A stretch of DNA of 64,000 nt, from assembly GCF_037137055.1 (NCBI RefSeq), contig NZ_JBBBNY010000007.1:1-64000 (forward strand), in the 5' to 3' direction. This stretch comes from Frateuria_A yonginensis. Its GTDB lineage: Bacteria > Pseudomonadota > Gammaproteobacteria > Xanthomonadales > Rhodanobacteraceae. Positions within the stretch are counted from its first letter, which is position 1. Every line of letters starts with the position of its first letter. Below the pieces are notes generated by a model. It was not told the origin of the DNA. It saw only the letters and a list, made by a program, of their open reading frames with translations, and did not search any database. The translations under genes and the position numbers were made by a program. Of the stretch, positions 48,266 through 57,993 are shown one piece after another.

Positions 48266-51085
48266 ATGAAACGGCAGGGTTTGCGCCACCGGGAAGTGGC
48301 GTTGGGCATTTTCGTCGCGTTGGGGCTGGGAGCGTGCGGAGGCGGAGGCGGCAATATCCGTCCCACGCCCGTCACGCCGCCGCCGGAGCCGCCCCCGACC
48401 ACGCCGACCGCGCAGCCGCCGCTGGATGCCCAGCTGGCGTTGACCGACACCTATGCGGCCCATGCGCAGGGCTACACCGGCGCCGGCGTCACCATCGGCA
48501 TCGTAGACAGTGGAGTGATGCGCAATCATCCGGCGCTGACCGGCCGGGTGAGCCAGGAGCTGGTCTACGTCGACCCGGCGACCAACAACACCAGCATCGA
48601 CGACGTGGTCGGCCACGGCACCTGGGTCTCGGAGATCGCCGCCGGCCAGGCCTTCGACCGGTTCCCCGGCGGCATCGCGCCGGGGGCGACGCTGGTTTCC
48701 GCGCGCATCATCGCGGACAAGGAGCCCACGGACGACGGCTCCGGCCAGGGCAACGCGGTGGGCGCGTCCGATGCCGACTTCTTCGGTCAGGTGCTCAACC
48801 CGGACCTGATCAACGCCGGTGTGCGCATCCAGAACAACTCCTGGGGCGGCATCTACTGGGACACCAGCGACGCTTCGATCAACCAGGCCTTCGGCCAGGC
48901 CTACGACGACTTCGTGCTGAACCACGACGGGCTGGTGGTGTTCGCCGCCGGCAACGATTCGCGCGCAGACCCCAGCGACATCGCCGCGCTGCCCAACCTG
49001 GCGCCCGAGCTGGAACGCGGCTGGCTGGTCGCGGTGGCGGCCGACAGCAACAGCGCCGCCGACGGCGCCACCAAGCTGGCCGACTATTCCAATGCCTGCG
49101 GCAAGGCCATGCGCTACTGCCTCACGGCGCCGGGCGACGTGATCGTGGCCGACAAGGATTTTCCCAACCCGGATCCTTCCAAGGACTACTGGATCGTCAC
49201 GGGCACGTCGTTCGCCGCACCGCAGGTGTCCGGCGCTGCCGCGCTGGTGTGGCAGGCCTATCCGTACTTCGACAACGACCTGGTGCGTCAGACCCTGCTC
49301 GGCACCGCCGACGACATCGGCGCGCCGGGCCCGGATGCAACCTTCGGCTACGGCATGCTGGACGTCGGCAAGGCGGTCAACGGCCCGGCGAAATTCGACT
49401 GGGGTGACGTCACCGTCAGCTTCACCGGCGAGTCGAGCTGGAACAACCCGATCTCCGGCCTGGGCGGCCTGATCATGCAGGGGCCGGGCACCTTGGACCT
49501 GACCCAGGACGCGACCTACACCGGCCTGACCCACATCGAAGGCGGCATCCTCAATGTGCAGGCGCTGGCCTCCTCGGTGCAGATCGACGCCGGCGGCACG
49601 CTGGGCTCGGCCACCGACATCGGCGGCAGCGTGACCAACGCGGGCGTGCTGACCGTGAGCGGCGCCGACGTGAACATCTCCGGCGACTACGTCCAGCAGG
49701 GCGCCGGGCGCCTCGCGCTCGAGCTGGGCTCGGTGCTGCGCGTCGACGGCACCGCCACGCTCGCCGGCGGGGACCTGTACGTCATCGGCAAGCGCTCCGA
49801 CTACGTCGCCCATGCGCACACCGACGTGATCGACACCGTCGGCGGTCTGACCGGCACCTTCGGCGCGATCAACGCCGCCTCCAACGTGATGCTCACCGCC
49901 ACGCCGGGCTACGACGCCACCAGTGCCTGGCTGGACGTCACCCGTGCCGACGTCACGGCAATCCAGGGCATGAGCTACACCGCCGCCTCGTACAACGCGG
50001 CGCAACGCGTGGAAGGTGCCTTCGGGCAGTTGGACACCCGGCTCGCGGCGGCCGGCGTCGGATCGGCGTCGGCGACCGGCGGTTTCGTCGCGGGCGCGGC
50101 GAGCCTGCAGCAGGCGGCCACGCTGGCCACTGCGCAGCGCTCGCTCGAAAGCCTCTCCGGCCAACTGCACGCGGCCAGCGCGGCGATGACCTTCGAGGCG
50201 ATCGACGCCGGCACCCGCGCCCTGTCCGACCGGTTCGACCAGCTGCTCGACAGCACCTCGGCCGGCGGCTGGGCGCAGGGCCTGGGCTACCACGGGGACA
50301 TGGGGCGCAGCGGCTACGCCGACGTGGGCGTGGACCTCAGCGGCGTCCTCGCCGGCCAGGACATGCGCATCGGCAGCAGCGGCGTGGCCGGTTTCGCGTT
50401 GAGCCAGACGCGGGGCCTGGGACGGCTCGCCGAAAGCGCCGACCAGGGTCGCAGCCACGCGCTGGAGGGCATGCTCTACGGCGGCGTGGTGCGCGGCCAG
50501 GCTTACCTGATGGGGCGCATCGGCATCGGCAGCTACCGCGAGAGCATGCACCGCAACCTCGAGCTCGGCCCCGCGTTCGCGGGCGTGGCGAGCGACAGCC
50601 GCGGGCACTACGACGTGGCCTACGGCGAGAGCGGCTACCGCGCCTCGCTGGGGGCGCTCGCACTCACGCCCTATGCCAGCGTGCAGTATGCGCGCATCGA
50701 CAGCAGCGGCTTCGACGAGTCGGGCGCCTGGGGCTTCGGCCTCAAGGCGGATGCCCATGCCGTGGAGCGCTGGCAGGCCGGCCTGGGCCTGCGTGCGACG
50801 CGGCGCTGGAGCTTCGCCGGCGGCGGCAACCTGGACCTCGGCATGCACCTGGCCTGGCAGCGCGCCTTCGCGATGCGCGGGGATGTCTTCGAGGCGAGCT
50901 TCACCGGCATCGACCAGTGGGCGCCGCTGGGTGGCGTCGGGCTGTCGCGCTACGGCGGGGTGGCGGGCGTGAACCTGGACTGGGCGATGTCGCCGCGCGC
51001 GGGCCTGTCCTTCGGCCTCGACCATCGCTTCGCGCAGCGCGAGCACGCGAGCACGGCCACGCTCGCGTACCGGCTGTCGTTCTAG
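48266..51085 (+). CDS. Subtilase-family autotransporter with lipobox
   Basis: 939 residues. A signal with a lipobox (LGLGACGGGGG, Cys24) is followed by a Pro-rich linker and an S8 protease domain: catalytic Asp81 (GIVDSGV), His117 (GHGTWV) and Ser315 (GTSFAAPQVSGAAAL), oxyanion Asn230 in FAAGN. Then a beta-helical passenger (about 400-650, with LNVQALASSVQIDAGGTLGS repeats) and a C-terminal autotransporter barrel of about 270 residues ending in Phe. It would be cell-surface and could process other exported proteins, as lipoprotein NalP does. GGGGAG lies about eight bases before ATG 48266. Confidence 0.93.
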   Translation: MKRQGLRHREVALGIFVALGLGACGGGGGNIRPTPVTPPPEPPPTTPTAQPPLDAQLALTDTYAAHAQGYTGAGVTIGIVDSGVMRNHPALTGRVSQELVYVDPATNNTSIDDVVGHGTWVSEIAAGQAFDRFPGGIAPGATLVSARIIADKEPTDDGSGQGNAVGASDADFFGQVLNPDLINAGVRIQNNSWGGIYWDTSDASINQAFGQAYDDFVLNHDGLVVFAAGNDSRADPSDIAALPNLAPELERGWLVAVAADSNSAADGATKLADYSNACGKAMRYCLTAPGDVIVADKDFPNPDPSKDYWIVTGTSFAAPQVSGAAALVWQAYPYFDNDLVRQTLLGTADDIGAPGPDATFGYGMLDVGKAVNGPAKFDWGDVTVSFTGESSWNNPISGLGGLIMQGPGTLDLTQDATYTGLTHIEGGILNVQALASSVQIDAGGTLGSATDIGGSVTNAGVLTVSGADVNISGDYVQQGAGRLALELGSVLRVDGTATLAGGDLYVIGKRSDYVAHAHTDVIDTVGGLTGTFGAINAASNVMLTATPGYDATSAWLDVTRADVTAIQGMSYTAASYNAAQRVEGAFGQLDTRLAAAGVGSASATGGFVAGAASLQQAATLATAQRSLESLSGQLHAASAAMTFEAIDAGTRALSDRFDQLLDSTSAGGWAQGLGYHGDMGRSGYADVGVDLSGVLAGQDMRIGSSGVAGFALSQTRGLGRLAESADQGRSHALEGMLYGGVVRGQAYLMGRIGIGSYRESMHRNLELGPAFAGVASDSRGHYDVAYGESGYRASLGALALTPYASVQYARIDSSGFDESGAWGFGLKADAHAVERWQAGLGLRATRRWSFAGGGNLDLGMHLAWQRAFAMRGDVFEASFTGIDQWAPLGGVGLSRYGGVAGVNLDWAMSPRAGLSFGLDHRFAQREHASTATLAYRLSF

Positions 51086-51180
51086 CCGTGCGCCGCGCCC
51101 CCGGCCCGGGGGCGCGGCGAAACCCAGGGTACCGGACGGGCCGATCGCCGCCGCCCCGCGCGAACGGCGATAATCCCCCG

Positions 51181-52305
51181 ATGACTTCCATGACATTCGA
51201 TCTGCTTGCCCGCGACGGCGCCGCCCGCCGCGGGCGCCTCCGCTTCGCCCGCGGCACGGTGGAAACCCCCGCGTTCATGCCCGTGGGCACCTATGGCTCG
51301 GTCAAGGCGATGACCCCTCGCGACCTGACCGAACTCGGTGCGGAGATCATCCTGGGCAACACCTTCCACCTGTATCTGCGGCCCGGCCTGGACATCGTGG
51401 AGAAGTTCGGCGGCCTGCATCGCTTCGTCGGCTGGAACAAGCCGATGCTCACCGATTCCGGCGGCTTCCAGGTGTTCTCGCTGGCGCACAAGCGCAAGCT
51501 GGCCGAGGAAGGCGTGACCTTCGCCTCGCCGGTGGACGGGTCCAAGGTGTTCCTGTCGCCGGAAGTCTCGATGAAGATCCAGGCGGTGCTCGATTCGGAC
51601 GTCGCGATGATCTTCGACGAATGCACGCCGTACCCGGCCACCGAGAGGCAGGCGGCCGATTCCATGGCGATGTCGCTGCGCTGGGCCGAGCGCTCGCGCC
51701 GCGCGTTCGACGAGCTTCGGAATCCCAACGCCCTGTTCGGCATCGTGCAGGGGGGCGTGTACGAGCCGTTGCGCCGCCGCTCGGCCGAAGGCCTGGTGCA
51801 GATCGGTTTCGATGGCTACGCGGTGGGTGGCCTGGCGGTCGGCGAACCGGAGGCCGAGCGCAACCGCACGCTGGACTTCACCCTGCCCCTGCTGCCGGCG
51901 GACCGGCCGCGCTACCTGATGGGCGTGGGCCGGCCGGAAGACATCGTCGAGGCGGTGTGCCGCGGCATCGACATGTTCGATTGCGTGATGCCCACCCGCA
52001 ACGCGCGCAACGGCTTCCTGTTCGTGCCCGAGGGCACCTTGCGCATCCGCAATGCCAGGTACGCCGACGACACCCGCGTGATCGAGGAGGGCTGCGACTG
52101 CTACGCCTGCGCCAACGGCTTTTCCCGTGCCTACCTGCGCCACCTGGACCGCTGCAACGAGATCCTGGCCAGCCAGCTCGCCACCCACCACAACCTGCGC
52201 CATTACCAGCGGCTGATGGCCGGACTGCGCGACTCCATCGCCGCCGGCGCGCTGCAGGATTTCGTCGCCGCCTTCTACGCGCGGCGCCGCGGCGCGGTCG
52301 CTTGA
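51181..52305 (+). CDS. tgt: tRNA-guanine transglycosylase
   Basis: 374 residues, TIM-barrel enzyme inserting preQ1 at position 34 of tRNA-Asp, Asn, His, Tyr. Signatures: FMPVGTYGSVKAMTPRDLTE, LTDSGGFQVFSL, VGRPEDIVEAVCRGIDMFDC (catalytic Asp region), and the zinc site CDCYACANGFSRAYLRH near the end. ATG 51181 has no clear Shine-Dalgarno; a second Met 9 bp later is also possible. yajC follows 267 bp downstream after a repeat element, the order seen in E. coli. Confidence 0.97.
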   Translation: MTSMTFDLLARDGAARRGRLRFARGTVETPAFMPVGTYGSVKAMTPRDLTELGAEIILGNTFHLYLRPGLDIVEKFGGLHRFVGWNKPMLTDSGGFQVFSLAHKRKLAEEGVTFASPVDGSKVFLSPEVSMKIQAVLDSDVAMIFDECTPYPATERQAADSMAMSLRWAERSRRAFDELRNPNALFGIVQGGVYEPLRRRSAEGLVQIGFDGYAVGGLAVGEPEAERNRTLDFTLPLLPADRPRYLMGVGRPEDIVEAVCRGIDMFDCVMPTRNARNGFLFVPEGTLRIRNARYADDTRVIEEGCDCYACANGFSRAYLRHLDRCNEILASQLATHHNLRHYQRLMAGLRDSIAAGALQDFVAAFYARRRGAVA

Positions 52306-52312
52306 TGGTCTT

Positions 52313-52395
52313 GCAGGGGCGAACTTGCTCGCGATGCCTTCCTTTCTTTCGGCGCGCGGCGAAAGAGGATCGCGAGCAAGCTCGCTCCCACAGAG
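52313..52395. repeat. Dispersed repeat, copy C (inverted pair)
   Basis: GCAGGGGCGAACTTGCTCGC (52313 on) is followed by the inverted arm ATCGCGAGCAAGCTCGCTCC (52369 on) with a 35-base spacer. It is a BIME-like pair between tgt and yajC. The spacer holds its own GC-rich hairpin. A promoter for yajC-secDF probably lies just after it. Confidence 0.75.
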
Positions 52396-52572
52396 GCGTG
52401 GCCGCGCATGGCGGCCGGCGGCGTCCCGGGCCGGCCGCTGGAACTTTTCGGGCCTCCGTGCCGTCCCTGTGAAGGCGCCGTGCATGCCCTTGGGGTGCAT
52501 GGCATAATCCAAGATCTTTTTCCTGGCGCGGACGGAAATTCCAGTCCGCGCCTCAACTTGCAGGATGAAACG

Positions 52573-52905
52573 ATGAGTCTGCCGCTGTCCCTCACGATCG
52601 CTCAGGCCGCCCCCGCGGCCGCGCCGGGCAACCCGCTTTTCAGCTTCCTGCCGCTGATCGCGCTGTTCGTCATCTTCTATTTCCTGATGATCCGCCCGCA
52701 GATGAAGCGCCAGAAGGAGCATCGCAACATGGTCGCGGCGCTGGCCAAGGGCGACGAGGTGGTCACCAACGGCGGCATCGCCGGGCGCGTGGACGAGGTG
52801 GGCGAGAGCTTCATCACCGTCGAGATCGCGCCGAACGTGAAGATCAAGTTGCAGAAGGGCGCCGTCTCCCAGGTGCTGCCCAAGGGCACGCTGAAGGCCT
52901 CCTGA
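52573..52905 (+). CDS. yajC: YajC preprotein translocase subunit
   Basis: 110 residues. A periplasmic stub (MSLPLSLTIAQAAPAAAPGN) precedes one transmembrane helix (FLPLIALFVIFYFLMIRPQM) and a cytoplasmic SH3-like domain (ALAKGDEVVTNGGIAGRVDE, FITVEIAPNVKIKLQKGAVS). YajC binds SecDF and assists Sec translocation. It is 73 bp before secD, forming yajC-secD-secF. Confidence 0.96.
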   Translation: MSLPLSLTIAQAAPAAAPGNPLFSFLPLIALFVIFYFLMIRPQMKRQKEHRNMVAALAKGDEVVTNGGIAGRVDEVGESFITVEIAPNVKIKLQKGAVSQVLPKGTLKAS

Positions 52906-52978
52906 GGCCGGTCAGGCCATCCGCCGCGGCCGAGGGGGCCGCGGCCTTGAAGAAGTAACGAGAACGGGCTCCCCAGGC

Positions 52979-54859
52979 ATGAGTGACTTCCCACGCTGGA
53001 AATACGCGCTGGTCGCGATCGTGTTGCTGTTCGGCATCGTCTACGCGCTGCCCAACGCCTTCCCGCCGGTGCCGTCGGTACAGGTGCTCGCCAGCCGGGG
53101 TGCCGCGGTCGACAGCTCGGTCGAGCAGAAGGTGGCCGCGGCGCTGAAGCAGCAGAACGTGTCCTACACCCACCTGGGGATCGAAGGCGACCACCTGGTG
53201 GCCGACTTCCCGAATGCCGACGTGCAGGCCAAGGCGGCCGACGTCATCAAGGGCGCGCTGGGCGACAACTACACCGTCGCGCTGAATCTGGCCTCCACCG
53301 TGCCCGGCTGGCTGCGCGCCATCCACGCCAACTCGATGCCGCTGGGGCTGGACCTGCAAGGTGGCGTGCACTTCCTGATGGCGGTCGACCAGAACGCGGT
53401 GATCGACAAGCAGGAAGACCGCTATGCGGACGACATCCGCAGCCTGCTGCGCGAGAAGAACATCCGCTACGAATCGGTGACCCGCGCCAGCCAGCGCGGG
53501 CAGGGCATCAACGTGGTGCTGCGCTCGGCCGACGACCGCTCCGCCGCCGCCGCGGCGATCAGCGCCGAGTACCAGGACCTGCTGGTGCAGGACGGAGCGA
53601 GCACCGGTGACCGCTTCCTGCTCAACGTGGCGGTCAAGCCGGAGAAGCTGCGCGAGCTGGCGCTGAACGCGATCCGCCAGAACACCGGCACGCTGCGCAA
53701 CCGCATCAACGCGCTGGGCGTGTCCGAGCCGGTGATCCAGCAGCAGGGCGAGGACCACATCGTGGTCGAACTCGCCGGCGTGCAGAACCCGGCGGAGGCC
53801 AAGAAGGTGATCGGCGCGATCGCCACCCTGGAATACCGCGCCGGCATCGGCTTTCCGGGCGACCCGCGTGCAGTCGAGGCGGCACGCACCGGCAACGTCC
53901 CGCCCGATGCCAACCTCTACTACGAGCGCGGCACGCACCGCCCGGTGCTGGTCAGCAAGCGCGTGATCGTCACCGGCGACGAGCTGGTCGACGCCGCCTC
54001 CGGTACCGACCAGCAGAGCGGCACGCCCAAGGTCGACGTCACCCTGAGCGCGGCCGGCGCCAAGAAGATGCTCGACTTCACCAGCGCCAACGTCGGCAAG
54101 CCGATGGCGGTGGTGTACGTGGAGACCGTCTACGACACCAAGATGGTCGACGGCAAGGAAGTGCGCGTGCCGCACACCACCCAGGAGGTCATCAGCGACG
54201 CGACCATCCAGGGCGTCTTCGGCAAGCAGTTCCAGACCACCGGCCTGTCCAGCCCGAAGGAGGCCTCGGAGCTCGCGCTGCTGCTCAAGGGCGGCTCGCT
54301 GGCCGCGCCGATGGACATCGTCTCGCAGTACGTGATCGGTCCCAGCCTGGGCCAGGACAACATCAAGCAGGGCCTGCAGGCGGTGCTGCTGGGCCTGGGC
54401 CTGGTGCTGCTGGCGGCGGCGGTCTACTACAAGCTGTTCGGCCTGGTGGCGGACATCGCGCTGTTCTTCAACCTGGTGATCCTGGTCGCGGTGATGTCGA
54501 TGATCGGCGTGACCCTGACCATGCCGGGCATCGCCGGCATCGTGCTGACGCTGGGCATGGCGATCGACGCCAACGTGCTGATCTGCGAACGCGTGCGCGA
54601 GGAGCTGCGCAACGGCTCCAGTCCGCATGCCGCCATCCGCGCCGGCTACGACAAGGCCTGGGCGACCATCCTCGACGCCAACGTCACCCACCTGATCGCC
54701 GCGCTGGCGCTGACCACGATGGGCTCCGGCCCGATCAAGGGCTTCGGCGTGACGCTGCTGATCGGCATCCTGACCTCGATGTTCACCTCGGTCACCGTGA
54801 CCCACGCGATCACCGCGCTGATCCACGGCAACCGCAAGCTCAAGACCCTTTCGGTGTAA
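52979..54859 (+). CDS. secD: SecD protein-export membrane protein
   Basis: 626 residues. N-terminal helix (KYALVAIVLLFGIVYALPNA), periplasmic P1 domain (about 40-440, with SecD motif GLDLQGGVHFLMAVDQ), then the RND-type membrane half with helices IKQGLQAVLLGLGLVLLAAA, IALFFNLVILVAVMSMIGVT, GMAIDANVLICERVREELRN (conserved D4-region Asp/Arg). SecDF uses the proton gradient to pull preproteins out of the Sec channel. secF starts 13 bp later. Confidence 0.97.
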   Translation: MSDFPRWKYALVAIVLLFGIVYALPNAFPPVPSVQVLASRGAAVDSSVEQKVAAALKQQNVSYTHLGIEGDHLVADFPNADVQAKAADVIKGALGDNYTVALNLASTVPGWLRAIHANSMPLGLDLQGGVHFLMAVDQNAVIDKQEDRYADDIRSLLREKNIRYESVTRASQRGQGINVVLRSADDRSAAAAAISAEYQDLLVQDGASTGDRFLLNVAVKPEKLRELALNAIRQNTGTLRNRINALGVSEPVIQQQGEDHIVVELAGVQNPAEAKKVIGAIATLEYRAGIGFPGDPRAVEAARTGNVPPDANLYYERGTHRPVLVSKRVIVTGDELVDAASGTDQQSGTPKVDVTLSAAGAKKMLDFTSANVGKPMAVVYVETVYDTKMVDGKEVRVPHTTQEVISDATIQGVFGKQFQTTGLSSPKEASELALLLKGGSLAAPMDIVSQYVIGPSLGQDNIKQGLQAVLLGLGLVLLAAAVYYKLFGLVADIALFFNLVILVAVMSMIGVTLTMPGIAGIVLTLGMAIDANVLICERVREELRNGSSPHAAIRAGYDKAWATILDANVTHLIAALALTTMGSGPIKGFGVTLLIGILTSMFTSVTVTHAITALIHGNRKLKTLSV

Positions 54860-54872
54860 GGGCGGGGACCGC

Positions 54873-55844
54873 ATGGAAATCTTCAACCACAACAGCAACG
54901 TGCCGTTCCTTGGCATGCGCAGGGTCAGCATCGCGATCGCCGCGTTGCTGATGCTCGCCTCGATCGTGCTGATCTTCACCAAGGGCCTCAACTACGGGCT
55001 CGACTTCACCGGCGGCGTGTCCATCGAAGTGAAGTACGACCGCACGGTCGACATCGGCGAGGTGCGCAAGGCGCTGGCCGAGGCCGGCATCGAGAACCCG
55101 GTGGTGCAGAGCCTGGGCGGTTCGCGCCAGGTGGTGATCCGCCTGCAGCCGAAGGACGACAAGGCCGTTGCCGCGTCGGCCAACCTGAGCGAGTCGGCCA
55201 AGGCCGACCGGGTGGCCGCCAACGTGATGGCCGCGCTGAAGAAGGAGCGTCCGGACGCCACCCTAAGCAGCCGCAACTTCGTCACCGCCCAGGTGGGCGA
55301 CGAGCTCAAGAGCGACGGCAGCATCGCCGCCGTCTTCGTGATCATCGGTATCGGCGTGTACCTGTGGATACGCTTCGAGCGGCGCTTCGCGATCGCGGCC
55401 CTGGCCACCGAGGTGCACGACGTGCTGGTCACCCTCGGCGTGATCGCGCTGGTGCAGCGCGAGTTCGACCTGACCGTGCTGGCCTCCGTACTGGCGGTGA
55501 TCGGCTACTCGATCAACGACAAGGTGGTGGTGTTCGACCGTATCCGCGAACTGTTCCGCCTCGCCCGCAAGGCCGACCCGGAGGAGATCCTCAACCGCTC
55601 GATCAACACCACGCTGTCGCGAACCATCATCACCTCGCTGTTCACCGGCATCACCATGGCGGCGCTGTACTTTTTCGGCGGCCCGGCAGTGCACGGCTTC
55701 GCCATCACCATGCTGATCGGGATCGTGGTGGGCACGCTGTCCTCGATCTTCGTGGCCAGCCCGATCCTGCTGTGGCTGGGCGTGTCGAAGAAGGACCTGA
55801 TGCCGCAGACCCGCGACAATCCGGAGCTGGCACGGCGACCCTGA
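54873..55844 (+). CDS. secF: SecF protein-export membrane protein
   Basis: 323 residues: MEIFNHNSNVPFLGMRRVSI, first helix, periplasmic domain, then RND helices with GLDFTGGVSIEVKYDR early and VIGYSINDKVVVFDRIRELF (conserved), LLNRSINTTLSRTIIT-type segment and GIVVGTLSSIFVASPILLWLG. It partners SecD. A terminator follows 20 bp after its stop. Confidence 0.97.
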   Translation: MEIFNHNSNVPFLGMRRVSIAIAALLMLASIVLIFTKGLNYGLDFTGGVSIEVKYDRTVDIGEVRKALAEAGIENPVVQSLGGSRQVVIRLQPKDDKAVAASANLSESAKADRVAANVMAALKKERPDATLSSRNFVTAQVGDELKSDGSIAAVFVIIGIGVYLWIRFERRFAIAALATEVHDVLVTLGVIALVQREFDLTVLASVLAVIGYSINDKVVVFDRIRELFRLARKADPEEILNRSINTTLSRTIITSLFTGITMAALYFFGGPAVHGFAITMLIGIVVGTLSSIFVASPILLWLGVSKKDLMPQTRDNPELARRP

Positions 55845-55863
55845 CGTCGCCGAGCAGCGCGCG

Positions 55864-55894
55864 AAAGCCCGGCCCCGAGCCGGGCTTTTCGTTT
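55864..55894 (+). terminator. Terminator after secF
   Basis: AAAGCCCGGC (55864-55873), loop CCCGA, GCCGGGCTTT (55879-55888), followed by T-C-G-TTT. A strong stem that ends the yajC-secDF transcript before motA. Confidence 0.85.
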
Positions 55895-55998
55895 CTGGGG
55901 GGGCGGATTCACGGCCGGCCCGCAAGCGAGGGCCTTCCGCGGCGTCCCGCTGCACGCGGAAGAGTGACGCAGCTCGCGTCCCGGCGCGCCCCGCGCGT

Positions 55999-56025
55999 TC
56001 AATTTTCCGGCCGGCCGACCGATAA
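55999..56025 (+). promoter_or_regulatory. Sigma-28 (FliA)-type promoter before motA
   Basis: TCAA (55999-56002), 15-bp spacer, ACCGATAA (56018-56025). The -10 half matches the FliA consensus GCCGATAA at 7 of 8 positions and the -35 TAAA at two to three of four. It lies 38 bp before motA. This implies late-class flagellar control. Confidence 0.7.
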
Positions 56026-56062
56026 ACCGGAATGCAAGGCGCCACGCCGCCCGGAGTAGGTC

Positions 56063-56932
56063 ATGCTGGTTCTGGTTGGGTCGTTGATCGTGCTGGGCTG
56101 CGTGCTCGGCGGCTACGTGATGTCGCACGGGCAGCTGTTGGCCCTGTGGCAACCCTATGAGCTGCTGATCATTTTCGGCGGCGCGATCGGCGCGTTCCTG
56201 GCGGCCAACCCCGCCAAGATCGTCAAGGGCGCGCTGCGCGACGCGGCCGGCCTGATCAAGGGACCGAAATACCGCAGGCAGGACTACGTCGACCTGCTCG
56301 CCCTGCTGTACGACATCTTCGGCGTGATGCGCAAGGAAGGCGTGCTCGGGATGGAGTCGCACATCGAGGACCCGCAGGCCAGCTCGGTGTTCTCCGCCTA
56401 TCCGCGGCTGCTCCGCGAGCACCATCTGGTCGAGTTCATCACCGACTGCCTGCGCCTGATCGTGGGCGGCAACATGGAGGCGCACGAACTGGAGGCGCTG
56501 CTCGACGCCGAGGTGGAAACCCATCACCACGAGGCGGAGGCCCCCTCGGTCGCGGTCGCCAAGATGGCCGACGGCCTGCCGGGCTTCGGCATCGTCGCGG
56601 CGGTGCTCGGCATCGTCACCACCATGTCCAACCTGGGCGGCGATACCTCGCGCATCGGCGAGCACATCGCCGGCGCGCTGGTGGGGACGTTCCTGGGCAT
56701 CCTGCTCTGCTACGGTTTCATCGGCCCGCTGGCGGCGGCAATGGAGAGCCGCGTGCGCGAGGACGGCAAGGCCTACGAGTGCGTCAAGGTCGCCCTGCTG
56801 GCCAACCTGCGCGGCTACAACCCCAAGGTGTCCGTCGAGTTCGCGCGCAAGGTGCTGTCCGCGCATTCGCGTCCCAACTTCCAGGACCTGGAAGACCACC
56901 TCAAGGGTGCCCGAGCGGGGGCCGGTGCATGA
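56063..56932 (+). CDS. motA: MotA flagellar motor stator protein
   Basis: 289 residues with four transmembrane helices: LVLVGSLIVLGCVLGGYVM, YELLIIFGGAIGAFLAANPA, and later MADGLPGFGIVAAVLGIVTT, GALVGTFLGILLCYGFIGPL. The cytoplasmic loop holds the conserved charged segment (RLLREHHLVEFITDCLRLIV, EAHELEALLDAEVETHHHEA). MotA and MotB make the proton channel driving rotation. The start overlaps nothing; the stop overlaps motB by four bases. Confidence 0.96.
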   Translation: MLVLVGSLIVLGCVLGGYVMSHGQLLALWQPYELLIIFGGAIGAFLAANPAKIVKGALRDAAGLIKGPKYRRQDYVDLLALLYDIFGVMRKEGVLGMESHIEDPQASSVFSAYPRLLREHHLVEFITDCLRLIVGGNMEAHELEALLDAEVETHHHEAEAPSVAVAKMADGLPGFGIVAAVLGIVTTMSNLGGDTSRIGEHIAGALVGTFLGILLCYGFIGPLAAAMESRVREDGKAYECVKVALLANLRGYNPKVSVEFARKVLSAHSRPNFQDLEDHLKGARAGAGA

Positions 56933-57990
56933 GCGAGGGCGGCGCCCCGGTCGTCATCAAGCGGGTCAGGAAGCGCCCGCACGGCCACCACGGTGGCGCC
57001 TGGAAGGTGGCCTACGCCGACTTCGTGACCGCGATGATGGCCTTCTTCCTGGTGATGTGGATCATCGGCGCGGGCACGCGCGAGCAGAAGGCGGCGATCT
57101 CGCAGTACTTCCGCAACCCCAGCGGCACGCCCGGCACGGCGACCATCGCCCCGCCCGGCAAGGTCGGCCCCGGCGGCGCCAGCGACGCCGCCATCAAGCT
57201 GGGCGGCGCAATGGATCTCTCGCACGGTCCCGGCAAGGACCGTCACAATGGGCCACCGCGTACCGCCACCAAGGCCGAACTGGACAGGCAGGCGCGCGAA
57301 CGGGAGAAGGAGCGCCTGCAGGAGCTGATGAAGCAGCTGCACGCGGCGATCCAGAACAGCCAGGCGCTGGCTCCGTTCAAGGACCAGTTGCTGCTCGACA
57401 TCACGTCCGAGGGGCTGCGTATCCAGATCGTGGACAAGCTGAACCGGCCGATGTTCGACCTGGGCAGCGCGCAGCTGAAGGACTACACGCGCGCGATCCT
57501 CGGCGAGCTGGGCGGCTTCATCAACCGCGTGCCGAACCACATCAGCATCACCGGCCACACCGACGACGCCCCTTACGCCAACGATCGCGACTACAGCAAC
57601 TGGGAGCTGTCCACCGATCGCGCCAACGCCGCGCGCCGCGCGCTGCTGGCCGGCGGCATGCTCAAGGGCAAGACCGCGCGGGTGGTCGGCCTGGCCGCGT
57701 CGGTGCCGCTGGACAAGGCCCATCCGGACAACCCGATCAACCGGCGCATCAGCATCATCGTGATGACCAAGGAGGCGGAAGCGGCCGCGCTCTCGCAGGA
57801 CGTGGTCGACACCCGCACCGATCCGGCCGGCGCCGCCGCACCGACCGCGAGCCAGGCGCCCCAGGCGTCCGGCGCGGATGCACCATCGGCCGCTCCGGCC
57901 GGCGAACCCGGGCCAGCGGCGGCGCGGGCGACGCCGGTCGCCGCCACGGCCCTGCCGGTGCCGCCGACCCTGAAGCCGGCCGGCCGTTGA
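56929..57990 (+). CDS. motB: MotB flagellar motor stator protein
   Basis: 353 residues. A cytoplasmic N-terminus with a Lys/Arg/His-rich run is followed by one helix (AYADFVTAMMAFFLVMWIIG) carrying the proton-binding Asp31, a linker/plug, and an OmpA-like peptidoglycan-binding domain (ISITGHTDDAPYANDRDYSN, WELSTDRANAARRALLAGG). The last about 65 residues are Ala/Pro-rich and low complexity. The ATGA overlap with motA gives coupled expression. A kinase gene converges immediately after it. Confidence 0.96.
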   Translation: MSEGGAPVVIKRVRKRPHGHHGGAWKVAYADFVTAMMAFFLVMWIIGAGTREQKAAISQYFRNPSGTPGTATIAPPGKVGPGGASDAAIKLGGAMDLSHGPGKDRHNGPPRTATKAELDRQAREREKERLQELMKQLHAAIQNSQALAPFKDQLLLDITSEGLRIQIVDKLNRPMFDLGSAQLKDYTRAILGELGGFINRVPNHISITGHTDDAPYANDRDYSNWELSTDRANAARRALLAGGMLKGKTARVVGLAASVPLDKAHPDNPINRRISIIVMTKEAEAAALSQDVVDTRTDPAGAAAPTASQAPQASGADAPSAAPAGEPGPAAARATPVAATALPVPPTLKPAGR

Positions 57991-57993
57991 GGG

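Noticed and set aside
48104..51196. 1030-codon open frame on the minus strand
   Set aside because: Shadow of the autotransporter gene with its catalytic triad.
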